This document shows positions 38,424 to 48,023 of a DNA stretch of 64,000 nt, piece after piece. The notes beneath the pieces are model-generated. The model was not told where the DNA came from, made no database searches, and saw only the letters and a program-made list of their open reading frames with translations. The stretch spans positions 8,914-72,913 of the forward strand of contig CAYMPG010000008.1 of NCBI GenBank assembly GCA_964392455.1, written 5' to 3'. The stretch comes from SFEL01 sp964392455. GTDB lineage: Bacteria; Bacillota; Clostridia; Christensenellales; CAG-138. Numbering within the stretch: position 1 is the stretch's first letter; each line of letters begins with the position of its first letter. A program made the translations under genes and the position numbers.

Positions 38424-39863
38424 CTAATCCACCAGCTTTGAGGTGCCGCCCACCAGCTCCTCGCCCATTTCATTCATATCCGCCATGGTAACATCCAGTT
38501 CAACGGTCTCTCCGCTTCTATCTACCACAAGATGCAGCACATCTCCCACGGCAAGCTTTTGAACGTATTCCACGAAATCATCCTGAGTGGTAACGGCAAT
38601 GCCATCGTACTCGGTGATTATGTCGTCCACCTTTACGCCGGCCTTATGTGCAGAGCCGTTTCTGGTAACGCTGTAAACCAGTATTCCCTCGGGTATCTCA
38701 TAATACTCTGCGTATTCGGCATCTATGCCTATTACCTGCACACCTATGCCCGGGCGTATCATCCTGCCATTTTCTATAAGCTGGCAGGCCACCTCCATTG
38801 CCTCATTTATGGGAATGGCAAAGCCAATGCCCTCGGCATTTACCGAATTGCCATATTTGTCATAGCCTGCGTATACATTCTTTGCAGTGGTTATCCCTAT
38901 TACCTCGCCCTTCATATTGAGCAGAGGGCCGCCGCTGTTGCCGGGATTTATGGCGGCATCGGTCTGAATGAATTCATGCACCCTGCCCTCAAGGTTTACA
39001 TTGCGGGCGGTGCCGCTTATTATGCCGAAGGTGGTGGTGCCCGCAAGCTCCATGCCTGAGGGATTGCCTATGGCAATGGTAAACTCCCCCGCCATCACAT
39101 TATCAGAATCCCCCATGGCAAGGGAAGTCAATCCGCTTTTTTCCACCTTGAGCACGGCCACATCCAGCACGGAATCTGTGCCCACGACCTCGGCATCCAC
39201 CTCCTCCTGATTTGAGAAGGTAACTGTCACGCTATCTGCCCCACGCACCACATGGGCGTTGGTCATAATATAGCCGCTGCTGGCTATCACAAAGCCGCTG
39301 CCGTATCCATCCTGTATCAGGTCGCCATCATAATCCCCATATTTGTTTATGCCCACCACTCCGTCAAATACCTGAGATACTATGCTGGGCGCAGGGTTTA
39401 TGGCATCGGCTATCTCTGGCAGAACGCCGTCGAATTCGGGAAGCTCTCTGGTGATATACTCGCGCTGCTCCTGCTCCTCGTACTCATCGCTCTGCTCCTG
39501 TGCATCAGGCTCTATCTCCTCATATTGCAGGTCAAAATCAAAGTCGTCTCCGAATATATCCTCCAGCGCATCCTCTATTTCCTGACTGATGCCCGGCACC
39601 TTGCCGCTTATACCGTTTATGGCATACCTTATGCCGGAAAAGGCTATCGCTGTGATTGCGCTGCCTATGGCAATGCCCAGCAGCAGGCAAAGCACGCCTG
39701 TAAGCACATAGCCACCTACATGGCCGCCTTTTTGCTTTTTGCCGCCACTGGCTGTACCCGGCGCATAGTATTCCTGCCCGCCGTTCTGGTTTTCCCCGGC
39801 AGCAGGACTATCTGCACAGTATATATCCTGCTCTGCATCGTGGTTGGTATTGTATTCTTCCAT
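38424..39863 (-). CDS. HtrA/DegP-like membrane-anchored serine protease
   Basis: A 479-residue envelope quality-control protease. The cytosolic N-terminus (1-50) is followed by a transmembrane helix (about 52-76) and an acidic linker. The trypsin-like domain has a complete triad: H204 in TNAHVV, D234 in DVAVLKV and S310 in GNSGGPLL. A PDZ domain (about 375-470) contains RPGIGVQVIG and AGVKVDDIITEYDG. It is the last gene after a histidine kinase and response regulator, so the system probably regulates it as part of an envelope-stress response. Confidence 0.94.
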   Translation of the reverse strand: MEEYNTNHDAEQDIYCADSPAAGENQNGGQEYYAPGTASGGKKQKGGHVGGYVLTGVLCLLLGIAIGSAITAIAFSGIRYAINGISGKVPGISQEIEDALEDIFGDDFDFDLQYEEIEPDAQEQSDEYEEQEQREYITRELPEFDGVLPEIADAINPAPSIVSQVFDGVVGINKYGDYDGDLIQDGYGSGFVIASSGYIMTNAHVVRGADSVTVTFSNQEEVDAEVVGTDSVLDVAVLKVEKSGLTSLAMGDSDNVMAGEFTIAIGNPSGMELAGTTTFGIISGTARNVNLEGRVHEFIQTDAAINPGNSGGPLLNMKGEVIGITTAKNVYAGYDKYGNSVNAEGIGFAIPINEAMEVACQLIENGRMIRPGIGVQVIGIDAEYAEYYEIPEGILVYSVTRNGSAHKAGVKVDDIITEYDGIAVTTQDDFVEYVQKLAVGDVLHLVVDRSGETVELDVTMADMNEMGEELVGGTSKLVD

Positions 39864-39887
39864 TTTTTCCTCCGGAAAATATAAATA

Positions 39888-41363
39888 TCACTTTATAAGC
39901 TTGGCCGCCGCCTTGTGTGTATCTGCCGCGCGCTTCAGCGTAAAGGTGAAGCAGGTGCCCTTGCCGGGCTCGGATTCCACGGTTATTTCCTGATCGTGCT
40001 GGTCTATTATGCGCTTAACTATGGAAAGGCCAAGGCCTGTGCCGGCGCTTTCGCCGGGGGTATGGGCCTTTTCTTCTTTATAGAAGCGCTCAAAAAGATG
40101 GGGTATGCTTTGGGGGTCTATTCCCTTGCCGGAATCCTTTACGGATATTATCGCCTGCTTTTTCTCCGCCCTGGTGCTTAGGGTAAGGGTGCCGCCTTCC
40201 GGCGTGAACTTTATGGCGTTATCTATAAGATTACGCAGCACCTGGGCTATCTGGGACTGGTCTGCATCCACCATGAGCTTTTTATCCCCAACGTTAAGCT
40301 CCACATTAAGTTTCTTCGCATCCACCCTTGCCTCGAATGTCAAAAGCGTGCGTGTGGTAAGCTCATTTATATCGAAGGGCTCGGTTTTCAGCAGCACCTG
40401 GCCGGATTCTATGCGGGCAAGATCCAACAAATCGTTTACCATGGCGGTCATGCGCCGGTTTTCGTTTATTACTATATCAAGGTATTTCCCCTGCTCCTCT
40501 GGAGGTATTGTACCATCCTGCATGGCCTCAAGGAACCCCCGCATGGATGTAAGAGGCGACCTGAGCTCATGGGATACATTTGCCACAAAGCTGCGCCTTG
40601 CTTCCTCAAGGGTATTCAGGCTGTCGGCCATGGTATTAAAGCTCCTGCCAAGCTGGCTCACCTCATCGCCGCTGCCGTTATCCTCTACCCTCAGGTCAAA
40701 TTCTCCCTTGGAATACCTTCTGACTATCTGGTTCATATCCGTAATGGGCTTGGTCATTTTGCCCGTAATGTAGGATACGGCCATCATCGCAAGTACTACG
40801 GCTATGATGGCATAAAGCAGCATATCCATACGCATCTGCCGTATGGATTCTTCAATATCGCTGGTATCAGTATGCATTACCAGCGCTGCCACAGTCTCCC
40901 CATCATCGCTGACTATGGGGCAGGTAATGGTCATTACCGGCATATCGGCATAATTCTTTGCCAGCTTTTCGGTGATTTTTGTTTTTTCGTTATGGTAGAG
41001 TATGCCGTCGGTTATGCCAGATACATCCATATCCGCACACACCGCCCACTTGTCCATGGACTCCTCATCCATAAACACGCACCGGCCCAGCTTTTCATCC
41101 CGAAACTGCACTATCATCATGGCATCATACCGCCGGGCTATGGTAAGCAGCTCATTCTGGGCAACAGACCGCTTTTCCTCATCCATATACCGCCGGGTGA
41201 TTACCAGGGATATTTCGCTTGCCTCTCTGCTAAGCTCCCGCTGCTTTTCGGATACATATTGATTATGAAACACTGCCCCCACCGTAACGCCAAAAAGCAG
41301 CAGCAGCCCCAGCGTTATGGCGAGGTAAGTGGTTAGCATCCTTGAAAACAGCGTTTTATGCAT
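39888..41363 (-). CDS. Sensor histidine kinase (OmpR/PhoR class)
   Basis: A 491-residue membrane kinase. Two transmembrane helices (about 9-32 and 181-200) flank an extracytoplasmic domain (about 33-180) with no named family. A HAMP domain (about 200-253) leads to the H-box VSHELRSPLTSM (H265) and the ATPase domain with LRNLIDNAIKFTPEGG (N box), DSGKGIDPQSI (G1 box) and GTGLGLSIVKRI (G2 box). It phosphorylates the response regulator encoded 26 bases upstream. The signal is probably envelope stress, inferred from the linked htrA. Confidence 0.95.
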   Translation of the reverse strand: MHKTLFSRMLTTYLAITLGLLLLFGVTVGAVFHNQYVSEKQRELSREASEISLVITRRYMDEEKRSVAQNELLTIARRYDAMMIVQFRDEKLGRCVFMDEESMDKWAVCADMDVSGITDGILYHNEKTKITEKLAKNYADMPVMTITCPIVSDDGETVAALVMHTDTSDIEESIRQMRMDMLLYAIIAVVLAMMAVSYITGKMTKPITDMNQIVRRYSKGEFDLRVEDNGSGDEVSQLGRSFNTMADSLNTLEEARRSFVANVSHELRSPLTSMRGFLEAMQDGTIPPEEQGKYLDIVINENRRMTAMVNDLLDLARIESGQVLLKTEPFDINELTTRTLLTFEARVDAKKLNVELNVGDKKLMVDADQSQIAQVLRNLIDNAIKFTPEGGTLTLSTRAEKKQAIISVKDSGKGIDPQSIPHLFERFYKEEKAHTPGESAGTGLGLSIVKRIIDQHDQEITVESEPGKGTCFTFTLKRAADTHKAAAKLIK

Positions 41364-41389
41364 AGTTTATTCCTGTCTGCAATGGCAGA

Positions 41390-42070
41390 TCACTTCTCGA
41401 TTTCAAATTTGTAGCCAACGCCCCATACGGTCTTTATCTGCCACTCTGTTCGATCACCCAGCTTTTCCCGTATGCGCTTTACGTGTACGTCAACCGTGCG
41501 GGAATCGCCAAAGAAATCAAATCCCCACACCTGCTCCAATAGCTGCTCACGGGTGAATACCTTGCCCGGGCGGGACGCAAGGAAATACAATAGCTCTATT
41601 TCCTTGGGAGGCATTTCCACCTGCTTTCCATCCAGCGTAACTGAATAATTATCCAGCGATACTGAAAGATTTGGGAAGGAAACACACTTTTCCTCATCCC
41701 CTGCGACACTGCGGCGCATTACCGCCTTTATCCTGGCGATAAGCTCCTTTGCTTCAAAGGGCTTTGCCATGTAGTCATCTGCGCCAAGGTCAAGGCCCTG
41801 TATTCTGTCGGTAGTGTCTCCCTTGGCGGTAAGCATAATGACCGGCACCGGGCTTTCCTCTCTGAGCTTTGCCAGCACCTCCCAGCCATCCATGCCGGGC
41901 AGCATAACATCCAGCACCACCAGAGACGGGGCAGCATTGTGGAAGGCCTCGATGGCAGTATCTCCCCGCTCGCAGGTGACCACATTGTAGCCTTCCTTTT
42001 TCAGGTACATTTCGATTATTGCCAGAATATTGCGATCGTCATCGATCACCAGTATGGTGTTTTTGTCCAT
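41390..42070 (-). CDS. OmpR/PhoB-family response regulator
   Basis: A 226-residue DNA-binding regulator. The receiver domain has acidic pocket residues near D10-D12, the phosphoacceptor D54 in VVLDVMLPG and the conserved K103 in YMAKPF. The winged-helix domain (about 130-226) ends RTVDVHVKRIREKLGD. It is the first of the tightly spaced RR-HK-HtrA run, downstream of DUF523. Confidence 0.96.
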   Translation of the reverse strand: MDKNTILVIDDDRNILAIIEMYLKKEGYNVVTCERGDTAIEAFHNAAPSLVVLDVMLPGMDGWEVLAKLREESPVPVIMLTAKGDTTDRIQGLDLGADDYMAKPFEAKELIARIKAVMRRSVAGDEEKCVSFPNLSVSLDNYSVTLDGKQVEMPPKEIELLYFLASRPGKVFTREQLLEQVWGFDFFGDSRTVDVHVKRIREKLGDRTEWQIKTVWGVGYKFEIEK

Positions 42071-42092
42071 GGCTTTGTTCTCGCTTTCTTGA

Positions 42093-42533
42093 TTAAATGG
42101 GGGTATCCGTGTCCACAGCTATGCCGTTTCGCTTGAGCAGCGCAGCCGTCACACCATCTCCCGGTATCTTTTTCCCGGTGAAGCTGCCATCGTATATGCA
42201 GCCACAGCCGCAGGATGGGCTATACGCCTTAAGAAAGGCATGGGTCACCCCGTTTGTAATACAAAGGCGCAAGGCTTCCTCAGCCCCTGCAATGTATTCC
42301 CGGGTAACATCCCTGCCGCTGGCAGTTATCACCCTTGCACGGCCATCCAGCACAGCCTGCCCATCGCCGCCCACTATTTCCGCAGGCTCCCTTGGAACAG
42401 GCAAGCCGCCCAGCACCTCCGGACACACGCAAAGGGCGCCGCCCTCCACAAGGGCCGCCGCCCGCCTGTCAGGCTTTGCGCTCCCGTCATAGCGGCATTT
42501 TTTGCCGGCAAGGCACCAAGAAACTACTTCCAT
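42093..42533 (-). CDS. DUF523 family protein
   Basis: A 146-residue protein from the ATG at 42533 (MEVVSWCLAGKKCRYDG), which restores the usual N-terminus; the frame is open upstream to 42590 but has no family match there. The cysteine pattern CLAGxxCRYDG, CVCPEVLGG and SPSCGCGCIYDG, spread over the protein, suggests metal or cluster binding. Function unknown. It lies 22 bases before the response-regulator gene. Confidence 0.88.
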   Translation of the reverse strand: MEVVSWCLAGKKCRYDGSAKPDRRAAALVEGGALCVCPEVLGGLPVPREPAEIVGGDGQAVLDGRARVITASGRDVTREYIAGAEEALRLCITNGVTHAFLKAYSPSCGCGCIYDGSFTGKKIPGDGVTAALLKRNGIAVDTDTPI

Positions 42534-42603
42534 AAATGATAACACCCAAATATGAACCTGGTATGAATAAGCGCCGATAAATCGGGACAATTTTGCGTCA
42601 CGG

Positions 42604-44961
42604 TCACTTTAACGGCTTTAGCGTTGCCACGGTAACGCCCGCATCCCCTTCCCCATAATTGCCAAGGCGGAAGGACTTTACCCGCTTATTCGTCCGAAGA
42701 TAATCCTGTATACCGGCTCTCAGGGCGCCGGTGCCCTTTCCGTGAATTATGCTTATCTCGCTCAGGCCGGACAGGGCGGCATTATCTATATATCTATCCA
42801 CCACGAGTATGGCGTCATCCACCAGCATTCCCCGTATATCCAGCTCCATGCCCACCTGGCGATCCTTCTCAAGCTTTATCTTTCCCTCGCCCTTCTTTGG
42901 GGTATCATCCTTAGCCATGCGAAGATCGCTGAGCTTTACATTCACCTTCATTACCCCCGCCTGTACCTGCACCTCTCCCTTTGAATCGGGCGGGGCAAGG
43001 ACTGTGGCCTTTTTGTCCAGGGAAACTATCCTTACGGTATCGCCGGGGTGTACGGTTTTCGGGGGCTTGGTATTGTCCTCGGTGGGCAGTATCATGGGCT
43101 CCGCAAGGTCTCCCTCCCGCTTTCGCAGTGCATCACGGGAGCTTTGTATCACCCTGTCCGCTCCCCGCTGATCCACAGAGCGGAGCTTGCGTATATCCGC
43201 CACCAGCTTATCCATTTCACGGCGTGTCTCATCCACTATGCGGCGGGCATCCTCCCGGGCCTTTGCCTGCAGCTTTGCCTTATCCTGGGCCAGCTTTTTC
43301 CGCTCGGCCTCGGTTTCAGCCCGCAGCCTGTCCAGCTCGCGGCGGGCCTCCTTTGCCATGGCCCGCTCCTCCTCTGCAAGCTGATAGCTGCTCTGGGCGC
43401 TGGAGATAACATCCTCGAAACGCAGGTCGTCTCCCTTCAGATATTCCCTTGCGCTCTGTATTATCCCCTCTGAAAGACCCAGCCTTCGGGATATTTCAAA
43501 TGCATTGGATTTGCCCGGTATGCCTATAAACAGCCTGTAGGTAGGGCATAGCCTGTCCACATCAAACTCCATGGAGGCATTTTCTATTCCCTCATGGGTA
43601 AGAGCAAAGGCCTTTACCTCGCTGTAATGGGTGGTGGCCACGGTAACTGTCCCCCGGGAATGGAGCTCCTCCAGTATGCTCATGGCAAGGGCTGCGCCCT
43701 CTATTGGGTCAGTTCCTGCACCCAGCTCATCCAGCAGCACAAGGGACGCATCATCTGCGCCATCAAGTATGCCTACTATATTGGTCATATGGGATGAAAA
43801 GGTGGAAAGGCTCTGCTCTATGGACTGCTCATCTCCTATATCCGCATATATGTCATGGAATACGGACATCTCGCTGCCTATATCCGCCGGAATAAACATG
43901 CCGCTCTGGGCCATCAGGGAAAACAGCCCCACGGTCTTCAGGGTAACGGTCTTGCCGCCGGTATTGGGGCCGGTGATGATAAGCGTTCTGAAATCCCTGC
44001 CGAGCCATATATCTATTGGGCGCACCGTGTCATTGGGTATCAGCGGATGCCTGCCCTGAACTATGCGTATATAGCCCGTATCATTCAGCTTGGGCTCCAC
44101 CGCCCGCATATCCTTTGCGAGCTTTGCCTTGGCAAAGGCCAGATCCAGCTCGCCAAGGATATTTATATTTTCCAGTATTTCTTCAGAGTAGGGGGCTATA
44201 AGGGCCGTAAGCTCCGCAAGTATCCGCTCTATCTCCTCCTGCTCCTGGCTCAGAAGCTTTTTATACTCATTACCAAGCTCCACCACCGCCGCAGGCTCTA
44301 TGAACAGCGTAGCGCCGCTGCCCGATTGATCGTGTATAAGGCCGGGAACATTTTGCCGATATTCCTGCTTTACAGGTATTACAAACCTGCCATTGCGTAT
44401 GGTTATAAGCGGCTCCTGAAGATACTTTGAGTAGGCTGCGGAGCGTATCATGCTGCCCAGCCTTTCCCGCACCCGCTCATTGGCCTGGCGCATGGAGCGG
44501 CGTATCCTTGCAAGCTCCGGCGAGGCTCCGTCAAATATCTCCTCCTCGCCCAGTATGCAGCGGTCTATCTCCTCCTCAATGGAGCGATGGGCGCTGATGT
44601 ATTCAGCAAGATTATTGAGCATGGTATGCTCCGCCTCCCGCTGTATGGCCTCCTTTGCAAGGCGAGAAGCCCTCAGGCAGCGGGATAGCCCCATCAGCTC
44701 TGATGGAGTCACAAACAGCGCCGCATGCAGCCGCTTTAAACATTCCCGCATATCCGGAAAGGATTCTACCGGGGAGTGCCCCGTGCGGATATACATGCTT
44801 TCTGCCTCCGCAGTAAGCGCAAGGCCGCTCCTTACGGCCTCCAGCTCCGCCGAAGGGCGCAACTCCTCAGCAAGCTCGCTGCCGCGGCAGGTAGCCGTTT
44901 TCAGCTTGAGCATATCTGCTATTTTATCGTATTCAAGTGTTTTAAGTACCTTATCCTGCAT
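42604..44961 (-). CDS. mutS2: MutS2 ATPase/endonuclease
   Basis: MutS2 suppresses homologous recombination and acts on collided ribosomes in Bacillus. The ATG at 44961 (MQDKVLKTLEYDKI) has GGAG six bases upstream and gives 785 residues, the same length as in Bacillus subtilis; the upstream extension overlaps the U32 gene. Motifs are GPNTGGKTVTLKT (Walker A), LVLLDELGAGTDPIEGAAL (Walker B and signature) and ATTHYSEVKAFA. A long coiled coil and a KOW-like segment precede the C-terminal Smr nuclease domain (LDIRGMLVDDA, IIHGKGTGALR). Confidence 0.96.
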   Translation of the reverse strand: MQDKVLKTLEYDKIADMLKLKTATCRGSELAEELRPSAELEAVRSGLALTAEAESMYIRTGHSPVESFPDMRECLKRLHAALFVTPSELMGLSRCLRASRLAKEAIQREAEHTMLNNLAEYISAHRSIEEEIDRCILGEEEIFDGASPELARIRRSMRQANERVRERLGSMIRSAAYSKYLQEPLITIRNGRFVIPVKQEYRQNVPGLIHDQSGSGATLFIEPAAVVELGNEYKKLLSQEQEEIERILAELTALIAPYSEEILENINILGELDLAFAKAKLAKDMRAVEPKLNDTGYIRIVQGRHPLIPNDTVRPIDIWLGRDFRTLIITGPNTGGKTVTLKTVGLFSLMAQSGMFIPADIGSEMSVFHDIYADIGDEQSIEQSLSTFSSHMTNIVGILDGADDASLVLLDELGAGTDPIEGAALAMSILEELHSRGTVTVATTHYSEVKAFALTHEGIENASMEFDVDRLCPTYRLFIGIPGKSNAFEISRRLGLSEGIIQSAREYLKGDDLRFEDVISSAQSSYQLAEEERAMAKEARRELDRLRAETEAERKKLAQDKAKLQAKAREDARRIVDETRREMDKLVADIRKLRSVDQRGADRVIQSSRDALRKREGDLAEPMILPTEDNTKPPKTVHPGDTVRIVSLDKKATVLAPPDSKGEVQVQAGVMKVNVKLSDLRMAKDDTPKKGEGKIKLEKDRQVGMELDIRGMLVDDAILVVDRYIDNAALSGLSEISIIHGKGTGALRAGIQDYLRTNKRVKSFRLGNYGEGDAGVTVATLKPLK

Positions 44962-44983
44962 ACCTTTCTCCAATGGCAAAAGT

Positions 44984-47059
44984 TTAATCCACAGGCCTGC
45001 TCCAGTGGCCCCGGGTAGCTCCCGGCACAGAGGAAGCCCTTTCCCCATTGCGGGCGGCCACAGCGGCCTTTACCCGCTCTGAAACGCTCTCCGGGCTTTC
45101 ATCATAAAAGGCAAGCTGCACCGCCTCAGGTGCAGGCAGTTCGCCATAAAGGTCTATTATATCTGTGGGCAGGCAGTTCAGCAGCCTGATAAGGCAGCCA
45201 TCGGCCTGGCGTATGTTTTTCAGTGGGAATTCCCTGCCGGCTTCATCTATCATGGTGTCCACGCTGCCCCGGCAGTTTTTGCAGCCCTGCTGCTCTCTGA
45301 GGGTACAGTGACGAAGCTGCATGAGCTGCGCCCTGCCGTATACGCTTATGGCTGTACCTGTTCCGGATATATCTCTAAGCTGAGGGCGAGTAAGCTCCAG
45401 AGAAAGTGTCACCCTGTCAAAGCCCATGGCCCTGTACGCAGCAACGGTATGGCCATTCACAGCGTTCATCTGGCTGCCCGCAATTTTCAGCGGCAGGTCC
45501 CTGATAAGATCAAGCTGGCCTATATTTGCAGCTATCGCCCCATCAACAAGGCCGGATGCACATATGCTTTTTATTTTTTCCCGCTCTGCCCCGCTTATTA
45601 TTACGGGAGGCAGGGATATGAGCAGCCTTGCGCTGCCCTTATGCTCAGCAAGCTCTGAAAACTCCCGCCGGTTGTATTCCCACGGCTCCAGCGCCACCTC
45701 ATCTGCTCCGGCAAGAAATGCCGCCTTTCCCTGGCCTGCGCTGCTCACTATGGCAGTCACAGCCGTGCGGTCTGCCGGCAGACTCCTTATGGTATTTACC
45801 ACCGGCTCATCTATGCTGCGGCGTATGAGCAGAGCATTTTCCAGCCTTTGTGAAGCATCCCGGCGCAGGGCATTTACGCTGCCCATGGGCAAAAACGCCC
45901 ATTCGTCCCCATCCACGATACATTCATCGGCATAGAAGGGCGTATCCCCAAGCTTCATGGCCTGGGCGGCATAGCGCATTTTATCCTGTGGCTTCTGGGC
46001 CTGCTGTACAATGTCGCCCTGTGCATATACGGCTGTATCGCCGCAGGCCATGGTAAGCCCCACAGGCCTGCCCGGCTCCATGGTAAGGCGCAGGGTCACC
46101 TGCCGCCTTCTGGTATCCTTTTCATATGTGCGGGCGGCATTTGCTATAAGCTCAGGGGAGCTGTCGCTCTTGGCAATGCAGCCTGTCCTTGCATTATCAC
46201 CGTAAAAATACCCCGTACAGCCGCCGCCACGGTCAAACATATCCAGCATATCCCTTTTGTGGCGGGCTATAGTGTGGGCATCTGCCCCATCCAACGCATC
46301 CCGGTAGGCCCGGGTTATCACCGCCACGTACTCTGCCCGCTTCATGCGTCCTTCCAGCTTTATGCAGGATACCCCCACCCTTTCCATCTCTGCAAGATGC
46401 TCTATCATGCACAGATCCCCAAGGCTCAGGCCACATTCGCCCTTTTCAGGCACCTTGCCTATAGCCATGGGCTTGCGGCAGGGCTGGGCACAGGTGCCCC
46501 GGTTGCCGCTGCGCTCTCCCGCCATGGAGGAAAGCAGGCATCCCCCTGAAAAGCTCATGCACAGTGCGCCATGGGCAAAGGCTTCCAGCTCTATGGGTAC
46601 GGCTTCGTGTATTTCCGCTATCTCCTTCAGCGGCACTTCCCTTGAAAGCACAGCACGCTCCATGCCCATTGCCAGCACGGCTGCTGCCCCCTCGGGGGAG
46701 TGTATGCCCATCTGAGTGCTTGCATGGAGGGGCAGCTCCGGCAGTTCCTTTCTCAAAAAGGCTGCAAGGCCCACATCCTGTATGATGACGGCATCTGCGC
46801 CTGCCCTGCATAAAAATGCAGCATATCTTGCCGCATCTGAAAACTCCTTATCGAGGGTAAGTATATTAAGCGTAATGTACGCCTTTACCCCCCGCCCATG
46901 GCAATAATCCAGCGCCTGCTGAAGCTCTGCATCTGAAAAATTGGAGGCGAATCGGCGGGCATTGAATGCGCTGCCGCCCATATATACGGCGTCTGCACCG
47001 TTGTTTACCGCAGCACGCAGTGCATCACGGCTGCCTGCGGGAGAAAGTAGCTCCATCAT
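44984..47059 (-). CDS. U32 family peptidase
   Basis: A 691-residue protein of the U32 (collagenase-like) group. The TIM-barrel domain begins MELLSPAGSRDALRAAVNNG and includes VYMGGSAFNARRFA. The signature is GALCMSFSGGCLLSSMAGER followed by RSGNRGTCAQPCRKP, with the cysteines that may bind a cluster. Some U32 members hydroxylate RNA rather than cleave protein, for example RlhA and TrhP, so peptidase is only the historic name. It is 22 bases upstream of mutS2. Confidence 0.92.
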   Translation of the reverse strand: MMELLSPAGSRDALRAAVNNGADAVYMGGSAFNARRFASNFSDAELQQALDYCHGRGVKAYITLNILTLDKEFSDAARYAAFLCRAGADAVIIQDVGLAAFLRKELPELPLHASTQMGIHSPEGAAAVLAMGMERAVLSREVPLKEIAEIHEAVPIELEAFAHGALCMSFSGGCLLSSMAGERSGNRGTCAQPCRKPMAIGKVPEKGECGLSLGDLCMIEHLAEMERVGVSCIKLEGRMKRAEYVAVITRAYRDALDGADAHTIARHKRDMLDMFDRGGGCTGYFYGDNARTGCIAKSDSSPELIANAARTYEKDTRRRQVTLRLTMEPGRPVGLTMACGDTAVYAQGDIVQQAQKPQDKMRYAAQAMKLGDTPFYADECIVDGDEWAFLPMGSVNALRRDASQRLENALLIRRSIDEPVVNTIRSLPADRTAVTAIVSSAGQGKAAFLAGADEVALEPWEYNRREFSELAEHKGSARLLISLPPVIISGAEREKIKSICASGLVDGAIAANIGQLDLIRDLPLKIAGSQMNAVNGHTVAAYRAMGFDRVTLSLELTRPQLRDISGTGTAISVYGRAQLMQLRHCTLREQQGCKNCRGSVDTMIDEAGREFPLKNIRQADGCLIRLLNCLPTDIIDLYGELPAPEAVQLAFYDESPESVSERVKAAVAARNGERASSVPGATRGHWSRPVD

Positions 47060-47074
47060 TTTTGTCTTTTCCTC

Positions 47075-47107
47075 AAAAAAGCGGCCTAAGGTAAGCCCCC
47101 AAGCCGC
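47075..47107 (-). terminator. Intrinsic terminator of zapA
   Basis: GCGGC (47081-47085) pairs with GCCGC (47103-47107), with additional pairs inside. On the minus strand the stem ends in TTTTTT. It separates zapA from the U32 gene. Confidence 0.75.
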
Positions 47108-47125
47108 AAGTGGTCTTAATGTATT

Positions 47126-47440
47126 TTATTTTACGCCGGTAGGAGTCTTTGCCTCAAAGGGACGCTTCACCGGCATGGACTGGCGGGGCATTTCCCTCAG
47201 CTCAGATATGCGGGAATCCAGCGCATCATAATCCTCACGGAGCTTATGCAGCTCATCCGAAAGATTAAGGGCCGCCAAAATCAGGCAGTTGGCCGTGCTC
47301 AGGTTGGGGTACTGGCTCTGAACCTCATCTACCTTTTCATTAACATAGCCGGCTACCCGGCGAATATATTCATCGCTGTCATCACAGGCAAGGCGAAGCT
47401 CCTGGCCTGCTATGCTCACTGTTATACGGTTTTTATCCAT
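47126..47440 (-). CDS. zapA: Cell division protein ZapA
   Basis: ZapA bundles FtsZ filaments at the division site. The 104-residue protein begins MDKNRITVSIAGQELRLACDDSDEYIRRVAGYVN, matching the family N-terminal domain, and continues into a coiled coil (about 60-90). The ATG at 47440 is preferred; a TTG one codon upstream is also in frame. It has its own promoter and terminator and lies upstream of the U32 gene, a common pairing in Firmicutes. Confidence 0.92.
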   Translation of the reverse strand: MDKNRITVSIAGQELRLACDDSDEYIRRVAGYVNEKVDEVQSQYPNLSTANCLILAALNLSDELHKLREDYDALDSRISELREMPRQSMPVKRPFEAKTPTGVK

Positions 47441-47481
47441 CAAAATGCACCACCAATATATATAGTTTCCCTTATATGCAA

Positions 47482-47510
47482 ATTATACAATAACTTGTGT
47501 TTATTGGCAA
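47482..47510 (-). promoter_or_regulatory. Promoter of zapA
   Basis: Minus-strand TTGCCA (47505-47510) and TATAAT (47482-47487), spacer 17 bases. Confidence 0.75.
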
Positions 47511-47700
47511 TAGCGACGGCGCATTTTTTTGCCCGGGCACAGGGCGCAAATATGCCTGTACCTGCGGCACTGCTTTGGGCGGGTCACTATGCCCTCCGCC
47601 CTGCCCATTATATGGAAAACACTGGTGACAGGGACAAGTTAAGTTTCCGTTAAGGAATATCGAAATTCAAAACCATTTTGAACTTTTTTTGAAAAAGCTG
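47511..47700. other. Intergenic stretch without a recognised feature
   Basis: Part of the 583-base gap between zapA and the NhaC gene. I see no reading frame with a ribosome-binding site. There is a GGGCGGG/CCGCCC-type inverted run near 47577-47606 and an A/T-rich tract (47640-47700) just before the nhaC promoter. No function is assigned. Confidence 0.4.
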
Positions 47701-47728
47701 TTGACAAATGAATCTTTATCCATATAAT
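47701..47728 (+). promoter_or_regulatory. Near-consensus promoter upstream of the lysine riboswitch
   Basis: TTGACA (47701-47706) and TATAAT (47723-47728), both perfect hexamers, with a 16-base spacer. It is the strongest-looking promoter in the window. The A/T-rich sequence in front could act as an UP element. Confidence 0.82.
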
Positions 47729-47742
47729 TGTGCTTAAAGCAA

Positions 47743-47905
47743 ATGATAGAGGTGCGGAAAACAAGAGTAAGCTCCCTCAATGCGGCAGACACCGCAGAGC
47801 CAAAAGGGTTTTTCGCCGAAGTGTCGGTGCTTTGTCTGAGGCATCGGTGCTGGGCCGGCAGATAATATCTTCCGGACTGTCACTCTAAGAGTGGAGCGCT
47901 GTCAT
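47743..47905 (+). promoter_or_regulatory. Lysine riboswitch (L-box)
   Basis: The sequence follows the L-box consensus in order: ATAGAGGTGCGG, AAGAGTAAG, AAAAGGGTTTTTCGCCGAAG, CTGGGCCGGCAG, GGACTGTCACTC and GTGGAGCGCTGTCAT. The first and last segments form the closing stem (ATGATAG/CTGTCAT). It is followed by a terminator hairpin and then an NhaC-family gene. Confidence 0.95.
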
Positions 47906-47955
47906 GAACTATACCCTAAATATGCCCATATGTGCTGTGGGTATGTATGTGAGGT

Positions 47956-47996
47956 CATGATTTGCGGCGTTCACCGCATTCATGGCTTAATTTTTT
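47956..47996 (+). terminator. Expression-platform terminator of the lysine riboswitch
   Basis: CATGA (47956-47960) and TGCGG (47963-47967) pair with TCATG (47980-47984) and CCGCA (47974-47978). TTTTTT (47991-47996) follows after TTAA. The placement between the aptamer and the Shine-Dalgarno suggests premature termination when lysine is bound. Confidence 0.8.
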
Positions 47997-48023
47997 ATAT
48001 TCTTCAGGAGGAAAACAACCACC

